Part shown: piece after piece, positions 50,345 through 58,821 of the stretch
Position numbering within the stretch: position 1 is the stretch's first letter
Layout of the letters: the number at the start of each line of letters is the position of its first letter
Assembly: GCA_016793445.1 (NCBI GenBank)
Contig: JAEUME010000009.1
Span: 62,001-126,000, forward strand
Length of the DNA: 64,000 bases
Source: Hyphomicrobium sp.
Lineage (GTDB): Bacteria; Pseudomonadota; Alphaproteobacteria; Rhizobiales; Hyphomicrobiaceae
Reading direction: 5' to 3'
The notes under the pieces: model-generated
The model's input: the letters and a program-made list of their open reading frames with translations, nothing else
What the model was told of the DNA's origin: nothing
Databases searched by the model: none
Program-made: the position numbers and the translations under genes

Positions 50345-50863
50345 GTGATCATCTCCCTTATCGTGGCGGTTGCGGAAAATGGTGTCATCGGGCGCGATGG
50401 CGGGCTGCCGTGGCATCTGTCCTCGGATTTGAAGACTTTCCGGCGGCTCACCATGGGCAAGCCCATGATCATGGGACGGCGGACCTTTCAGTCCATCGGC
50501 AAGCCGCTCGATGGCCGCGACAACATCGTCGTCACGCGCGATCCCTATTTCGCCCATGAGGGCGTGTCGACGGCCGAAAGCGTGAGCGACGCGCTGACAC
50601 TCGCGCGCGTGCTGGCGCGCACACGCGGGGCCGACGAGATCATGGTGATCGGTGGGGCCGAGATCTATGCAGCCGTCATGTCCCAGGCAGACCGTATTTA
50701 TTTGACCCGCGTCCACGCCGCGCCGGAGGGCGACAAGCACTTCGCGACCCCCGATCCTGCCCTCTGGCGCGAAGTCTCCCGTGAGGCCCTCCCGCAAGGA
50801 CCCAAAGACGAATATGCCTCGACCCTTATCGTTTTCGAACGAACGGCGGCAGCATCCTCTTAA
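50345..50863 (+). CDS. folA: Dihydrofolate reductase
   Basis: The 172-residue NADPH-dependent enzyme reduces dihydrofolate to tetrahydrofolate. The fold markers are LIVAVAENGVIGRDGGLPWHLSSDLKTF, MGRRTFQSIGKPL and MVIGGAEIYA. The start is GTG at 50345, preceded by GGCGGATGA. An ATG eight bases upstream is out of frame and meets a stop at once. The pairing with thyA makes a dTMP/folate module. Confidence 0.95.
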   Translation: MIISLIVAVAENGVIGRDGGLPWHLSSDLKTFRRLTMGKPMIMGRRTFQSIGKPLDGRDNIVVTRDPYFAHEGVSTAESVSDALTLARVLARTRGADEIMVIGGAEIYAAVMSQADRIYLTRVHAAPEGDKHFATPDPALWREVSREALPQGPKDEYASTLIVFERTAAASS

Positions 50864-51119
50864 CCGCGATTGATCCGGACGCTTGAACGGACCGGAAAAG
50901 CCACCATTTCTAGGGCTCTATATCCGCAAAGCGAGCGCCCGGGCCCGGGCATTTGCGTGGGGGGACCCCCCTGTCCTATAAGCGAGCCTGATGATTTGAA
51001 GAAAAGCCCCTGAACGGGACGGGAACATGCAGTTGCTCGATAACGGGCGACTGGCCCACGCGTACACACAAACGCGCGGGCGCGTGGAAACTTTTATTAG
51101 ATCTAGATGAGGCTGAAGA

Positions 51120-52319
51120 ATGCCCTGGAGTAATCAAGGCGGTGGCGGCGGCCGTAAAGGCGGCGGCGGCAACGGCGGCGGGCCGTGGGGACAAGGCCCC
51201 TGGGGACAGGGCGGCGGCGGCGGCGGTGGTGGTGGCCAGCCCCCCGATCTCGATGAGATCCTGCGGCGCGGCCAGGACAAGGTAAAGCAGGTCATCCGCG
51301 GCGGCGGCGGCCGGGGTGGCGGCGAAGGCGGAGGCATACCCAAGCCGTTCCTGTTCCTGGTTGCCGTCTTGGCTCTCATGGGCTTCGCGTTCTATGGCTT
51401 CTTCTTCCGGGTCAATCCCGATGAGCAGGGCATCGTCCTGCGCTTTGGCAAGTTCGATCGCTGGCAAGGCCCTGGCCTCCATTTCCGTTTGCCCTACCCG
51501 ATCGAGGAAGTACGTACACCTCAAGTCACGCAGCAGCGGACCATTGAGGTGGGAACGGGCCGGGCCGGCTCGCGCATCAGCTCCGTTGACGGTCCCGACA
51601 GCGGCTTGATGCTGACAGGTGACGGCAACGTCGTCGATGTCCGCTTCGTCGTGTTCTGGCGCATCAATACGGAGACCGACCAGAAGACCGGTCAAACGGG
51701 CGTAGAGCAGTATCTGTTCAACATCGCCCAGCCCGAGACGACGGTGCGCGAAGTGGCCGAAAGCGCCATGCGCGAAGTCGTTGGCCAGTCCAACCTGCAC
51801 CCGCTGCTAACCAGCGGCCGCCAGAAGGCGCAGGAAGAAGTGCAGGCGTTGATGCAACGTATGCTCAATGACTATGGAGCGGGCATCAAAATCGATCAAG
51901 TTCAGCTACGCGAAGTCGACCCGCCCGCCGAGGTGATTTCCGCCTTTCGTGACGTAGCGGCGGCCGGTCAGGACAAAGAGCGCCTGATCAAGGAAGCGCA
52001 GACCTATGCCGATCAGATCGTGCCGCAGGCCAAGGGCGAGGCTGATCGTATCCTGGCGAACGCGGAAGGCTTCAAGCAGCAGACCATCGCCGAGGCGACA
52101 GGTCAGGCCGCGCGCTTCCTCAAGGTCTATGAGGAATACAAGAAAGCACCCGACGTGACCCGCCAGCGCCTGTTCCTGGAAATGCAGGAGCACGTGCTTT
52201 CGGGTGCCGACAAGATCATTCTGGACAGCAGCAAGGGTGGCCCCGGCGTCGTGCCGTTCCTGCCGCTCGATCAGCTCCAGCAGCGCAAGCCGCAGTCGTC
52301 CGAAGGAGGGCAGAAATAA
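51120..52319 (+). CDS. hflK: HflK, FtsH protease modulator subunit
   Basis: The 399-residue SPFH/prohibitin-family protein forms a periplasmic cage with HflC around the membrane protease FtsH. The first 70 residues are extremely glycine-rich (runs of up to nine Gly). A membrane helix follows at about 76-97 and the SPFH domain with NPDEQGIVLRFGKF, IEVGTGRAGSR and an Ala/Glu-rich helix (QAKGEADRILANAEGFKQQ). The stop overlaps the hflC start by one base (TAATG). Confidence 0.95.
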   Translation: MPWSNQGGGGGRKGGGGNGGGPWGQGPWGQGGGGGGGGGQPPDLDEILRRGQDKVKQVIRGGGGRGGGEGGGIPKPFLFLVAVLALMGFAFYGFFFRVNPDEQGIVLRFGKFDRWQGPGLHFRLPYPIEEVRTPQVTQQRTIEVGTGRAGSRISSVDGPDSGLMLTGDGNVVDVRFVVFWRINTETDQKTGQTGVEQYLFNIAQPETTVREVAESAMREVVGQSNLHPLLTSGRQKAQEEVQALMQRMLNDYGAGIKIDQVQLREVDPPAEVISAFRDVAAAGQDKERLIKEAQTYADQIVPQAKGEADRILANAEGFKQQTIAEATGQAARFLKVYEEYKKAPDVTRQRLFLEMQEHVLSGADKIILDSSKGGPGVVPFLPLDQLQQRKPQSSEGGQK

Positions 52320-53224
52320 TGCGCGCGTTCTTCGCATTCCTCGCCATTCTCCTCGGCGTTGCTGCCGTCGGCCTTTATACTTCGGCCTTCATCGTGCATC
52401 AGAACGAGCAAGCGCTCGTGCTGCGGTTCGGTGAGCCCAAGCAGGTCATTACGACACCTGGCCTCAAGTGGAAGGTGCCATTCGTCGATACGGTTGACAT
52501 CTTCGACAAGCGCATCCTCGATCTCGATACGAGCGCTCAGGAGCTCAACGCGGCTGACCAGCAACGCATCATCGTCGATGCATTTGCGCGTTACCGCATC
52601 ACCGACCCGCTCAAGTTCTATCAGAACGTGCGCTATGAGGAGCGCGTGAGACAGGTTGTCGGGCCGTTGGTGGAGTCGGAAATTCGCCGCGTCCTGGGCG
52701 GCGCCACGCTGCCTGAAATCGTGAAGACCAAACGCGAAAGCCTGATGAAGGAGATCGCCGCCAAGGTGAACTCTGAAGGGCGCGACTATGGCCTTGAAGT
52801 CGTCGACGTTCGCATCAAGCGCGCGGACCTTCCCAAAGACAACCTTGCCAAGGTATTCGATCGCATGAAGGCGGACCGTGTGCGCGAGGCGACCGAGCTG
52901 CGTGCCCAGGGCGAAGGAGAAAAGAACCGCATCAGCGCCAACGCCGAGCGTCAAGTTACGGTCATCAAGGCCGAAGCGACGCAGAAGTCGGATCAGATCC
53001 GGGGCGAGGGCGAGGCAGAGCGCAACCGGATTTTTGCCGAAGCCTTCGGTCAGGATCAGGACTTCTTCCGCTTCTATCGCTCCATGCAGGCCTACACTCA
53101 GGCGCTGAAGCCGGGCGACACGCGCATGCTGCTGTCTCCCGATAGCGAGTTCTTCCGCTACTTCGAAGATCCGCTGGGCAAGGGCCGTCAGTCGCTTCCC
53201 GCGACGGTGACGCCTGAGCGATGA
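52319..53224 (+). CDS. hflC: HflC, FtsH protease modulator subunit
   Basis: The 301-residue partner of HflK has a signal-anchor helix at about residues 4-22, the SPFH domain (NEQALVLRFGEPKQVI, DLDTSAQELNAADQQRI) and a long charged helix (IKAEATQKSDQIRGEGEAE). The C-terminal TFGQ-like region is AFGQDQDFFRFYRSM. It overlaps both neighbours, with hflK by one base and the DUF2065 gene by ATGA. Confidence 0.95.
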   Translation: MRAFFAFLAILLGVAAVGLYTSAFIVHQNEQALVLRFGEPKQVITTPGLKWKVPFVDTVDIFDKRILDLDTSAQELNAADQQRIIVDAFARYRITDPLKFYQNVRYEERVRQVVGPLVESEIRRVLGGATLPEIVKTKRESLMKEIAAKVNSEGRDYGLEVVDVRIKRADLPKDNLAKVFDRMKADRVREATELRAQGEGEKNRISANAERQVTVIKAEATQKSDQIRGEGEAERNRIFAEAFGQDQDFFRFYRSMQAYTQALKPGDTRMLLSPDSEFFRYFEDPLGKGRQSLPATVTPER

Positions 53225-53406
53225 ACGACCTGCTCGCGGGGCTGGGTCTGGCCATTGTGCTGGAAGGGTTGCTGTGGGCGCTGTGGCCCGATCTTGGGCG
53301 GACAATCGTCCGCGAACTGGCGAGCCTGCCCGAAAGGCAGCTCGCCTTGATCGCGTGGATGATGGTCGTGCTGGGCATGATCCTCGTCTGGTTGGCGAGG
53401 GGCTAG
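53221..53406 (+). CDS. DUF2065 small membrane protein
   Basis: The 61-residue protein has two hydrophobic helices (about 3-20 and 42-59) joined by a short RELASLPERQL loop. This is the DUF2065 (YjeT-like) pattern that regularly follows hflC. Its role is unknown; the conserved position suggests a link with HflKC/FtsH. The start overlaps hflC by four bases. Confidence 0.85.
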   Translation: MNDLLAGLGLAIVLEGLLWALWPDLGRTIVRELASLPERQLALIAWMMVVLGMILVWLARG

Positions 53407-53520
53407 AGTGGCTTTGCGATTCTGCAGAGCCATTCTTTTCCTCTACCGGGACGCGAGAGGATGTCGCGAAGCGGCAGGTGAGCGACTTCAGCACCGCTCA
53501 TCCGCCGCTGATTGCGCGAG

Positions 53521-53565
53521 CCCCCTCATCCGCCCTTTCGGGCACCTTCTCCCCACGGGAGAAGG
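53521..53565. repeat. Palindromic repeat (CCTCATCCGCCC ... GGGAGAAGG type)
   Basis: It contains CGCCC-TTTC-GGGC and then CCTTCTCCC-CAC-GGGAGAAGG, a 9-bp stem with a three-base loop. I recognise the phrase CCTCATCCGCCCTT(T)CGGGCACC as a dispersed repeat common in Rhizobiales genomes. Only one copy is in this window, so its repetitive nature rests on prior knowledge. Confidence 0.6.
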
Positions 53566-53600
53566 AAGTGACGCAACCGGCCGTAGCGTTTTTGTCTCCT

Positions 53601-53753
53601 TGTCATCCCGGCCAAGCGCAGCGCACGCCGGGACCTGGGAGGGCTTGGTGTGATGTTGCGATGAGATGTTTTTTGCGCTTCGCGCTGATGCGCTGGGTCC
53701 CGGGTCAGCGCTCCGCCCGACTTTCGTCCGGGCTTCGCTTGCCCGGGATGACA
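53601..53753. repeat. 153-bp dispersed repeat with 11-bp terminal inverted repeats
   Basis: The element runs from TGTCATCCCGG (53601-53611) to CCGGGATGACA (53743-53753), perfect inverted copies. The interior has the phrase GCGCTGGGTCCCGGGTCAGCG, of a type recurring in intergenic repeats of Bradyrhizobium, Hyphomicrobium and relatives. It has no coding capacity and resembles a miniature, non-autonomous element. Confidence 0.65.
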
Positions 53754-53923
53754 GGGTGGCTTTTCGACAAGCACGTTGCGGACACGATGCAGCCGTCTTG
53801 TGCGCCAAGTCTCAGGTCTCCGGCGCGTGCATGGTTTTGGCATTGACGCTCCCCGCACCCCGGCCCTAAGCCAGACAGGCAAAACCGCCGCGTGTCCGGC
53901 GGCATCGTCAGGAGCCAGGTCAT

Positions 53924-55384
53924 ATGCGACAAGTCATTCGTATTGTTGCCGTTCTAGCGCTGATTCTGGGGACAGCGCCGGCTATGGCCGAGGGCCCCGC
54001 GTCACTGGCGCCGCTGGCAAAGAAGTTGTCGGATGCCGTCGTCAATATCTCCACCACCCAGACCGTTAAAGGGCCGCAGGGAGTTCCGCTGCCCAAGGTG
54101 CCCAAGGGTTCCCCGTTTGAGGAGTTCTTTGACGACTTCTTCAATAAGAAGGGGGGCGGGCCGCGCGTGGATCGCAAGGTCTCGTCGCTGGGCTCAGGCT
54201 TTGTCATCGACGGCACTGATGGCCTGATCGTCACTAACAACCACGTTATCGACGGCGCGGACGAGATCATCGTCAACTTCCACGACGGCACCAAGCTGAC
54301 GGTCGAGAAGGTTCTCGGCAAGGACGTCAAGTCGGACATCGCGCTGCTCAAGGTCAATCCGAAGAAGCCGCTTGTCGATGTGAAATTCGGCTCGTCGACG
54401 GCACTGGAGGTCGGCGATTGGGTGCTCGCCATCGGCAATCCGTTCGGCCTTGGCGGTTCGGTCTCTGTTGGCATCATCTCGGCCAAGAGCCGCGACATCA
54501 ACTCAGGGCCCTACGATGACTACCTGCAGACGGATGCCGCCATCAACAAGGGCAATTCAGGCGGGCCATTGTTCAACATGGATGGTGAGGTCGTGGGGGT
54601 GAACACCGCCATCATTTCCCCGACGGGCGGCTCCATCGGCATCGGTTTTGCGGTGCCATCCGACACCGTCGTCGCGGTCGTCGATCAGCTCAAGCAGTTC
54701 GGTGAGACACGGCGCGGCTGGCTGGGCGTGAAAATTCAGACGGTGACCGACGACATCGCCGAAACGCTCGGTGTACCCGAAAGTCGCGGTGCCCTCGTTT
54801 CGGCAGTCACACCGGGCAGCCCGGCTGCGCAAGGCGGACTCGAGACGGGCGACGTCATCATGAAGTTCGACGGCAAGGACGTCACGACGATGCGCGGCCT
54901 GCCCAAGATCGTCGCGCAGACTCAGATCGGCAAGTCGGTTGACGTCGAGGTGCTGCGCAAGGGCGCCACCAAGACGTTACAGATCAAGGTCGGACTTCTA
55001 CAAGATGAAATCGCTGGCGAGTCCAAGCCAGAGGATGAGGAGAACGATAGCCCGCAGGGCGCCTCGCCGGTCGTATCTGAGGTCATCGGTCTGAAGCTCG
55101 TGCCGCTGACGGACGAGATACGGCGCAAATATGGTCTGGATGAAAAGGTCACCGGCGCGGTAATCGACGACATCGATCCCGACAGTCCGGCCGGCCAGAA
55201 GGGCCTGAAACCGGGCGACGTGATCGTGGAAGCGGGTCAGAATCCGGTCTCCAATCCCGACGACGTCGTAAAAAGCGTGGACAAAGTGAAAAAGAGCGGC
55301 CGCAAAGCGGTATTGTTGCGGGTGGAAGATGGCAAGGGAGATTTACGATTTGTCGCCGTACCGCTCGATGCCAAGCCGGAGTAG
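53924..55384 (+). CDS. degP: Periplasmic serine protease DegP/HtrA type (Do)
   Basis: The 486-residue product has a signal peptide cleaved after about AMA (residue 22), a trypsin-like domain and two PDZ domains. The triad is visible as His in IVTNNHVIDGA, Asp in KSDIALLKV and Ser in NKGNSGGPLFN. PDZ1 contains RRGWLGVKIQTV and PDZ2 ends VIVEAGQNPVSNPDD. It degrades or refolds misfolded envelope proteins. It follows hflKC and DUF2065, the usual envelope quality-control grouping. Confidence 0.95.
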   Translation: MRQVIRIVAVLALILGTAPAMAEGPASLAPLAKKLSDAVVNISTTQTVKGPQGVPLPKVPKGSPFEEFFDDFFNKKGGGPRVDRKVSSLGSGFVIDGTDGLIVTNNHVIDGADEIIVNFHDGTKLTVEKVLGKDVKSDIALLKVNPKKPLVDVKFGSSTALEVGDWVLAIGNPFGLGGSVSVGIISAKSRDINSGPYDDYLQTDAAINKGNSGGPLFNMDGEVVGVNTAIISPTGGSIGIGFAVPSDTVVAVVDQLKQFGETRRGWLGVKIQTVTDDIAETLGVPESRGALVSAVTPGSPAAQGGLETGDVIMKFDGKDVTTMRGLPKIVAQTQIGKSVDVEVLRKGATKTLQIKVGLLQDEIAGESKPEDEENDSPQGASPVVSEVIGLKLVPLTDEIRRKYGLDEKVTGAVIDDIDPDSPAGQKGLKPGDVIVEAGQNPVSNPDDVVKSVDKVKKSGRKAVLLRVEDGKGDLRFVAVPLDAKPE

Positions 55385-55494
55385 CACGCGGCCGTGTAAG
55401 CAGACGTTTCAATCAAGGCCGTCCCAAGAGATCGCTTGCGCCCGGCCAGGCTAGCGGGATCTTTCGTGACATGTATTTTTAGAAGGGGACCTAA

Positions 55495-56208
55495 GTGTCG
55501 GAACGCCACGGCATTCTTGAAACCATCTTTGACACGCTCGCCCCCGTGCATTCCGACGGCCACAAATTCGTGGCCGCGGGTGCGCTCGCCGCGTTGCTCT
55601 TCTTCGTGCTGTGGCCGCCGTTGGGCTGGATCCTGGCGGGCATCACGGCGTGGATCGTCTACTTCTTCCGCGACCCTGCCCGGGTCACACCGATGCGCGA
55701 CGGCCTCGTCGTCTCCGCCGCCGATGGCAAGATCTCATCCATCGACAAGGTGCGCCCTCCGCCGGAGCTTGCGCTGGGGCCGCAAGAGCGGGTGCGCATC
55801 TCGACGTTTCTGTCGGTCTTCGACGTTCACATACAGCGGGCTCCCGTATCCGGCCGCATCGTGCGATCGGTTTATATTCCCGGCGCGTTCTTGAATGCCG
55901 CCCTCGACAAAGCCAGCGAGGAGAACGAGCGGCGTGCCATCGTTATCGAGATGCCGGGCGGTGGCGAGATCGGCGTGGTTCAGATCGCGGGCCTCGTCGC
56001 AAGGCGTATTGTAACGTTCTCGCGCGAGGGTGATAGTTTGGCAGCTGGGCAGCGCTACGGTCTCATCCGTTTCGGCTCGCGTGTCGACATATTCTTGCCG
56101 CCGGGTGCGCAGCCTTTGGTCAGCGTCGGCCAACGCGCGATCGCGGGAGAGACCGTGTTTGCCGATCTCAAGTCGGCCGAACCCGAGCGCGAAGCGCGTA
56201 TGGCCTAG
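55495..56208 (+). CDS. psd: Phosphatidylserine decarboxylase (short type)
   Basis: The 237-residue proenzyme decarboxylates phosphatidylserine to phosphatidylethanolamine. The membrane-associated N-terminus is followed by VVSAADGKISSIDKV and LSVFDVHIQRAPVSG. The self-cleavage GS is in IRFGSRVDIFLP, which gives the pyruvoyl group. The start is GTG at 55495. It sits 66 bases upstream of pssA, so the two steps from CDP-diacylglycerol to phosphatidylethanolamine are paired. Confidence 0.95.
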   Translation: MSERHGILETIFDTLAPVHSDGHKFVAAGALAALLFFVLWPPLGWILAGITAWIVYFFRDPARVTPMRDGLVVSAADGKISSIDKVRPPPELALGPQERVRISTFLSVFDVHIQRAPVSGRIVRSVYIPGAFLNAALDKASEENERRAIVIEMPGGGEIGVVQIAGLVARRIVTFSREGDSLAAGQRYGLIRFGSRVDIFLPPGAQPLVSVGQRAIAGETVFADLKSAEPEREARMA

Positions 56209-56274
56209 TCTGTTAGGAACGATCGATGCAAGGCGGACCTTGAACGCATTCTATTTTTGAACATGGAGGCTGAC

Positions 56275-57231
56275 ATGGACCCAGAGTTGCCGACTATCGA
56301 GCAAGAGACGAGCCGCCGGCGCAGGCGTCCCATGTTCCGCCATGCGCGCGTGCCGGTGCGGCTACTGGTGCCAAATTTCGTCACGCTGCTGGGGTTGTGC
56401 GCGGGACTTACCTCGATCCGCATGGGAATTGAGGGACGTTACGATCTTGCGCTGGCGGCAATCGTGTTTGCCGCCGCGCTCGATGGCGTTGATGGGCGGA
56501 TCGCGCGCGCGCTCAAGGCGTCGTCGCGCTTTGGCGCAGAGCTCGATAGCCTTGCCGACTTCGTCAATTTCGGTGTGGCGCCGGCCTTCCTCGTGTTCAC
56601 CTGGGGTCTTGGCGATCTCAAGAGCGCCGGATGGATCTGCGTGATGATCTTCGCTCTGTCCTCGGCGCTGCGTCTGGCGCGCTTCAATGCGGCGCTCGAT
56701 GACGAAAAGCCAAAGTGGCAATCGAACTATTTTGTCGGAATGCCGACACCAGCCGCGGCGATCGTCGTGATGCTGCCGGTCTATCTGCATCATTTGGGTC
56801 TTGACTGGCTGAAGTCGCCCTGGATGCTGAAGATCGTGATGCTCTACACGCTCTTCATCGCGTTTATGATGGTCTCCACCATCCCGACCTATTCGGGCAA
56901 GCTGATGGGTGAGCGCGTTGGCCGCGAATGGGTGCTGCCGATCTTCATCCTGGCGGCGACCTATGTCGCCATGCTGTTCACCTACCCATACGAGACACTC
57001 GCGATCTCGACGCTCGCCTATCTCGCCATGATCCCCGTGAGCTGGAAACGCTTCCAGACCAAGGCGCTGGAGCAGGGGCGGTCTGATCCGCAAGCAGCTG
57101 GCGAGCCTGGCGCTGCGGCCGGGGCTGACACAACAGCGGCGGCCCCGCCTGCGCCTGGGGTGGAGCCAACGCCGCCGCAAGGAGGATCGGCCCGGGTTTT
57201 CCCGCTTCGACCTGGCGATCCGCCGCGCTGA
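56275..57231 (+). CDS. pssA: CDP-diacylglycerol--serine O-phosphatidyltransferase
   Basis: The 318-residue membrane enzyme makes phosphatidylserine. It has the CDP-alcohol phosphatidyltransferase motif DGRIARALKASSRFGAEL followed by DSLAD, with the required DG, AR, G, D and D at normal spacing, and about seven helices. A Pro/Ala-rich C-terminal tail of about 60 residues is probably disordered. I chose the ATG at 56275 because GGAGG lies five bases before it; in-frame starts at 56257 and 56263 are weaker. Confidence 0.94.
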   Translation: MDPELPTIEQETSRRRRRPMFRHARVPVRLLVPNFVTLLGLCAGLTSIRMGIEGRYDLALAAIVFAAALDGVDGRIARALKASSRFGAELDSLADFVNFGVAPAFLVFTWGLGDLKSAGWICVMIFALSSALRLARFNAALDDEKPKWQSNYFVGMPTPAAAIVVMLPVYLHHLGLDWLKSPWMLKIVMLYTLFIAFMMVSTIPTYSGKLMGERVGREWVLPIFILAATYVAMLFTYPYETLAISTLAYLAMIPVSWKRFQTKALEQGRSDPQAAGEPGAAAGADTTAAAPPAPGVEPTPPQGGSARVFPLRPGDPPR

Positions 57232-57271
57232 CCGCGTAACGCTGCAACAAACAGGACCAGATCGTCGCATC

Positions 57272-57826
57272 ATGAAGTTCGAACGGCTTGCCATCCCCGA
57301 CGTGGTGCTCATCACGCCGTCCATCTATCGCGACGACCGCGGTTTTTTCTCCGAGGTCTGGAACGCGCGCGCTCTTGGCGAGGCGGGCCTCAATCTCGAC
57401 TTCGTACAGGACAATCACGCCTACTCGCAGCCCGTAGGGACCGTGCGCGGCCTGCATTTTCAAGTGCCGCCGATGGCTCAGGACAAGCTCGTGCGGTGCC
57501 CGCGCGGAGCCATCCTTGATGTTGCGGTGGACATCCGGCGCTCGTCCCCGACGTTCGGAAAATACGTGAGCGCCGTTCTGTCGGATGAGAACTGGCAGCA
57601 ATTGCTCGTGCCCAAGGGTTTCGCGCACGGCTACATCACACTCAAGCCCGATAGCGAAGTCCTCTACAAGGTGACGGAGTACTATTCGCCCGCCCATGAC
57701 AAGGGTATCGCCTGGGACGATCCGGCCATAGGCATCGATTGGGGTGAGCCCGCAAACAACGCGGTTCTATCCAGCAAAGACAAGATGCAGCCCAGGCTTA
57801 GGGATGCTGCCCAGCTCTTCGACTAG
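57272..57826 (+). CDS. rfbC: dTDP-4-dehydrorhamnose 3,5-epimerase
   Basis: The 184-residue cupin-fold epimerase acts in dTDP-L-rhamnose synthesis. Typical segments are DDRGFFSEVWN, FVQDNHAYS, TVRGLHFQ with the catalytic-site His, and FAHGYITL. The length is normal. The partner genes rfbA, rfbB and rfbD are not in the window, so it is isolated or the rest lies elsewhere. Confidence 0.93.
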   Translation: MKFERLAIPDVVLITPSIYRDDRGFFSEVWNARALGEAGLNLDFVQDNHAYSQPVGTVRGLHFQVPPMAQDKLVRCPRGAILDVAVDIRRSSPTFGKYVSAVLSDENWQQLLVPKGFAHGYITLKPDSEVLYKVTEYYSPAHDKGIAWDDPAIGIDWGEPANNAVLSSKDKMQPRLRDAAQLFD

Positions 57827-57921
57827 AGCGCTTCTTGCGATTATAGAGAGCCGCATCAGGCCGTGGAGCAGGCATCCAACTCCGCAGGATCGCAAAGCGA
57901 TCCACGATCAATTGGCAAATC

Positions 57922-58308
57922 TCAAACACCCAGCTTTTTGTGCAGCCGTGCGTCTTTCGACTTGAAGTGATTCACAAACCAGTCGCGGACCACGGACGTC
58001 AATGAGTTGGAGTATTCGGCTGCCGCTCCGTCCATGATATCCCTGATTTCGTCGAGCAGTTTTTCGTGCTCGGCCTTGTGGGCCTCGTATTCATCGTAGG
58101 CATACTTGCGCATGATTGATTCTTCGAGTGCGAAATGGGCCGCGATGCGGGCGAAGACCTCGCCGAGAAAGGCCTTTGTCCGGCCAGGATCGGTTCCGCT
58201 TTCCACGTGCGCGTGCAAGCGGTTGATGATGTCCACGAGTTCCTGGTGTTCGTGATCGATGTCGGAGATCCCGGTCTCGAATTCCTTGCGCCATTCGATG
58301 AGAACCAT
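57922..58308 (-). CDS. Bacteriohemerythrin
   Basis: The 128-residue four-helix protein has the diiron ligands of hemerythrin: His in DIDHEHQELVDIINRLH, HFALEESIMRKYAYDEYEAHKAEHEKLL, and HFKSKDARLHKKLG near the C-terminus. Hemerythrins bind O2 and can also bind NO. Its ATG is nine bases after the stop of the preceding gene, so it appears to be the last gene of the respiratory operon to its right. Confidence 0.9.
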   Translation of the reverse strand: MVLIEWRKEFETGISDIDHEHQELVDIINRLHAHVESGTDPGRTKAFLGEVFARIAAHFALEESIMRKYAYDEYEAHKAEHEKLLDEIRDIMDGAAAEYSNSLTSVVRDWFVNHFKSKDARLHKKLGV

Positions 58309-58317
58309 TGTGCTTTG

Positions 58318-58821
58318 CTACCTGAAGAGGAAGCCTCCCTGTTCAGCTTTGAAGTCGATGGCAAGATTTTGTTGAGGTGCCAGGTCGACTTCAAAACTGC
58401 TCTCATAGTCGAACCCTTCCGTCCGCTTGCTGTCACGCAGGCGCGCAACAATCGTATGCTTTCCGGCGGGTACTATAAATTTTTTGTACGTCTCGGCCTG
58501 CCCGTCGCCGGAAAGGCCACTGGGTTTGAGGACGGCATCGTAAATGGGAGCACCATCGACAAGCATCTGGACCGCGATCGGCTGGCGCTCACGCGCACAA
58601 TTGTTCGGCCGCCGCTGGGTGCTTGGCAGTTTAGCCAGTTCCTCCGAGGTGAGTTTGCGACAGTCTTGCAGACGTCCGCCGCCGTGATTGAACGACAGTT
58701 TGATCTGCGCGGAATCTTCGGGTATTTGCCGGTAGACCGGCCAGGCTGAAAAGACCCCGATAGCGGCCACGAACGCTGCATAGAAGAGAGCCTGTACGGC
58801 AAATTTCACATACTTAGGCAT
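58318..58821 (-). CDS. Membrane-anchored protein of unknown function in the oxidase operon
   Basis: The 167-residue product has one N-terminal helix (about residues 8-27) and a beta-rich exported domain with two cysteines (LQDCRKLTSEELAKLP and PNNCARERQP). I do not recognise the family. Phrases such as VPAGKHTIVARLRDS suggest an immunoglobulin-like sandwich. Its ATG overlaps the upstream fusion gene by eight bases, so it is translationally coupled to it. It may serve assembly or electron transfer in the same complex. Confidence 0.75.
   Translation of the reverse strand: MPKYVKFAVQALFYAAFVAAIGVFSAWPVYRQIPEDSAQIKLSFNHGGGRLQDCRKLTSEELAKLPSTQRRPNNCARERQPIAVQMLVDGAPIYDAVLKPSGLSGDGQAETYKKFIVPAGKHTIVARLRDSKRTEGFDYESSFEVDLAPQQNLAIDFKAEQGGFLFR

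Larger units (their letters stand above)
53407..53923. other. Repeat-rich intergenic region before degP
   Basis: This 517-base gap holds two unrelated palindromic repeats (53521-53565 and 53601-53753) and no convincing gene. The remainder (53754-53923) should hold the degP promoter, but I could not pick one with confidence. Confidence 0.55.
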
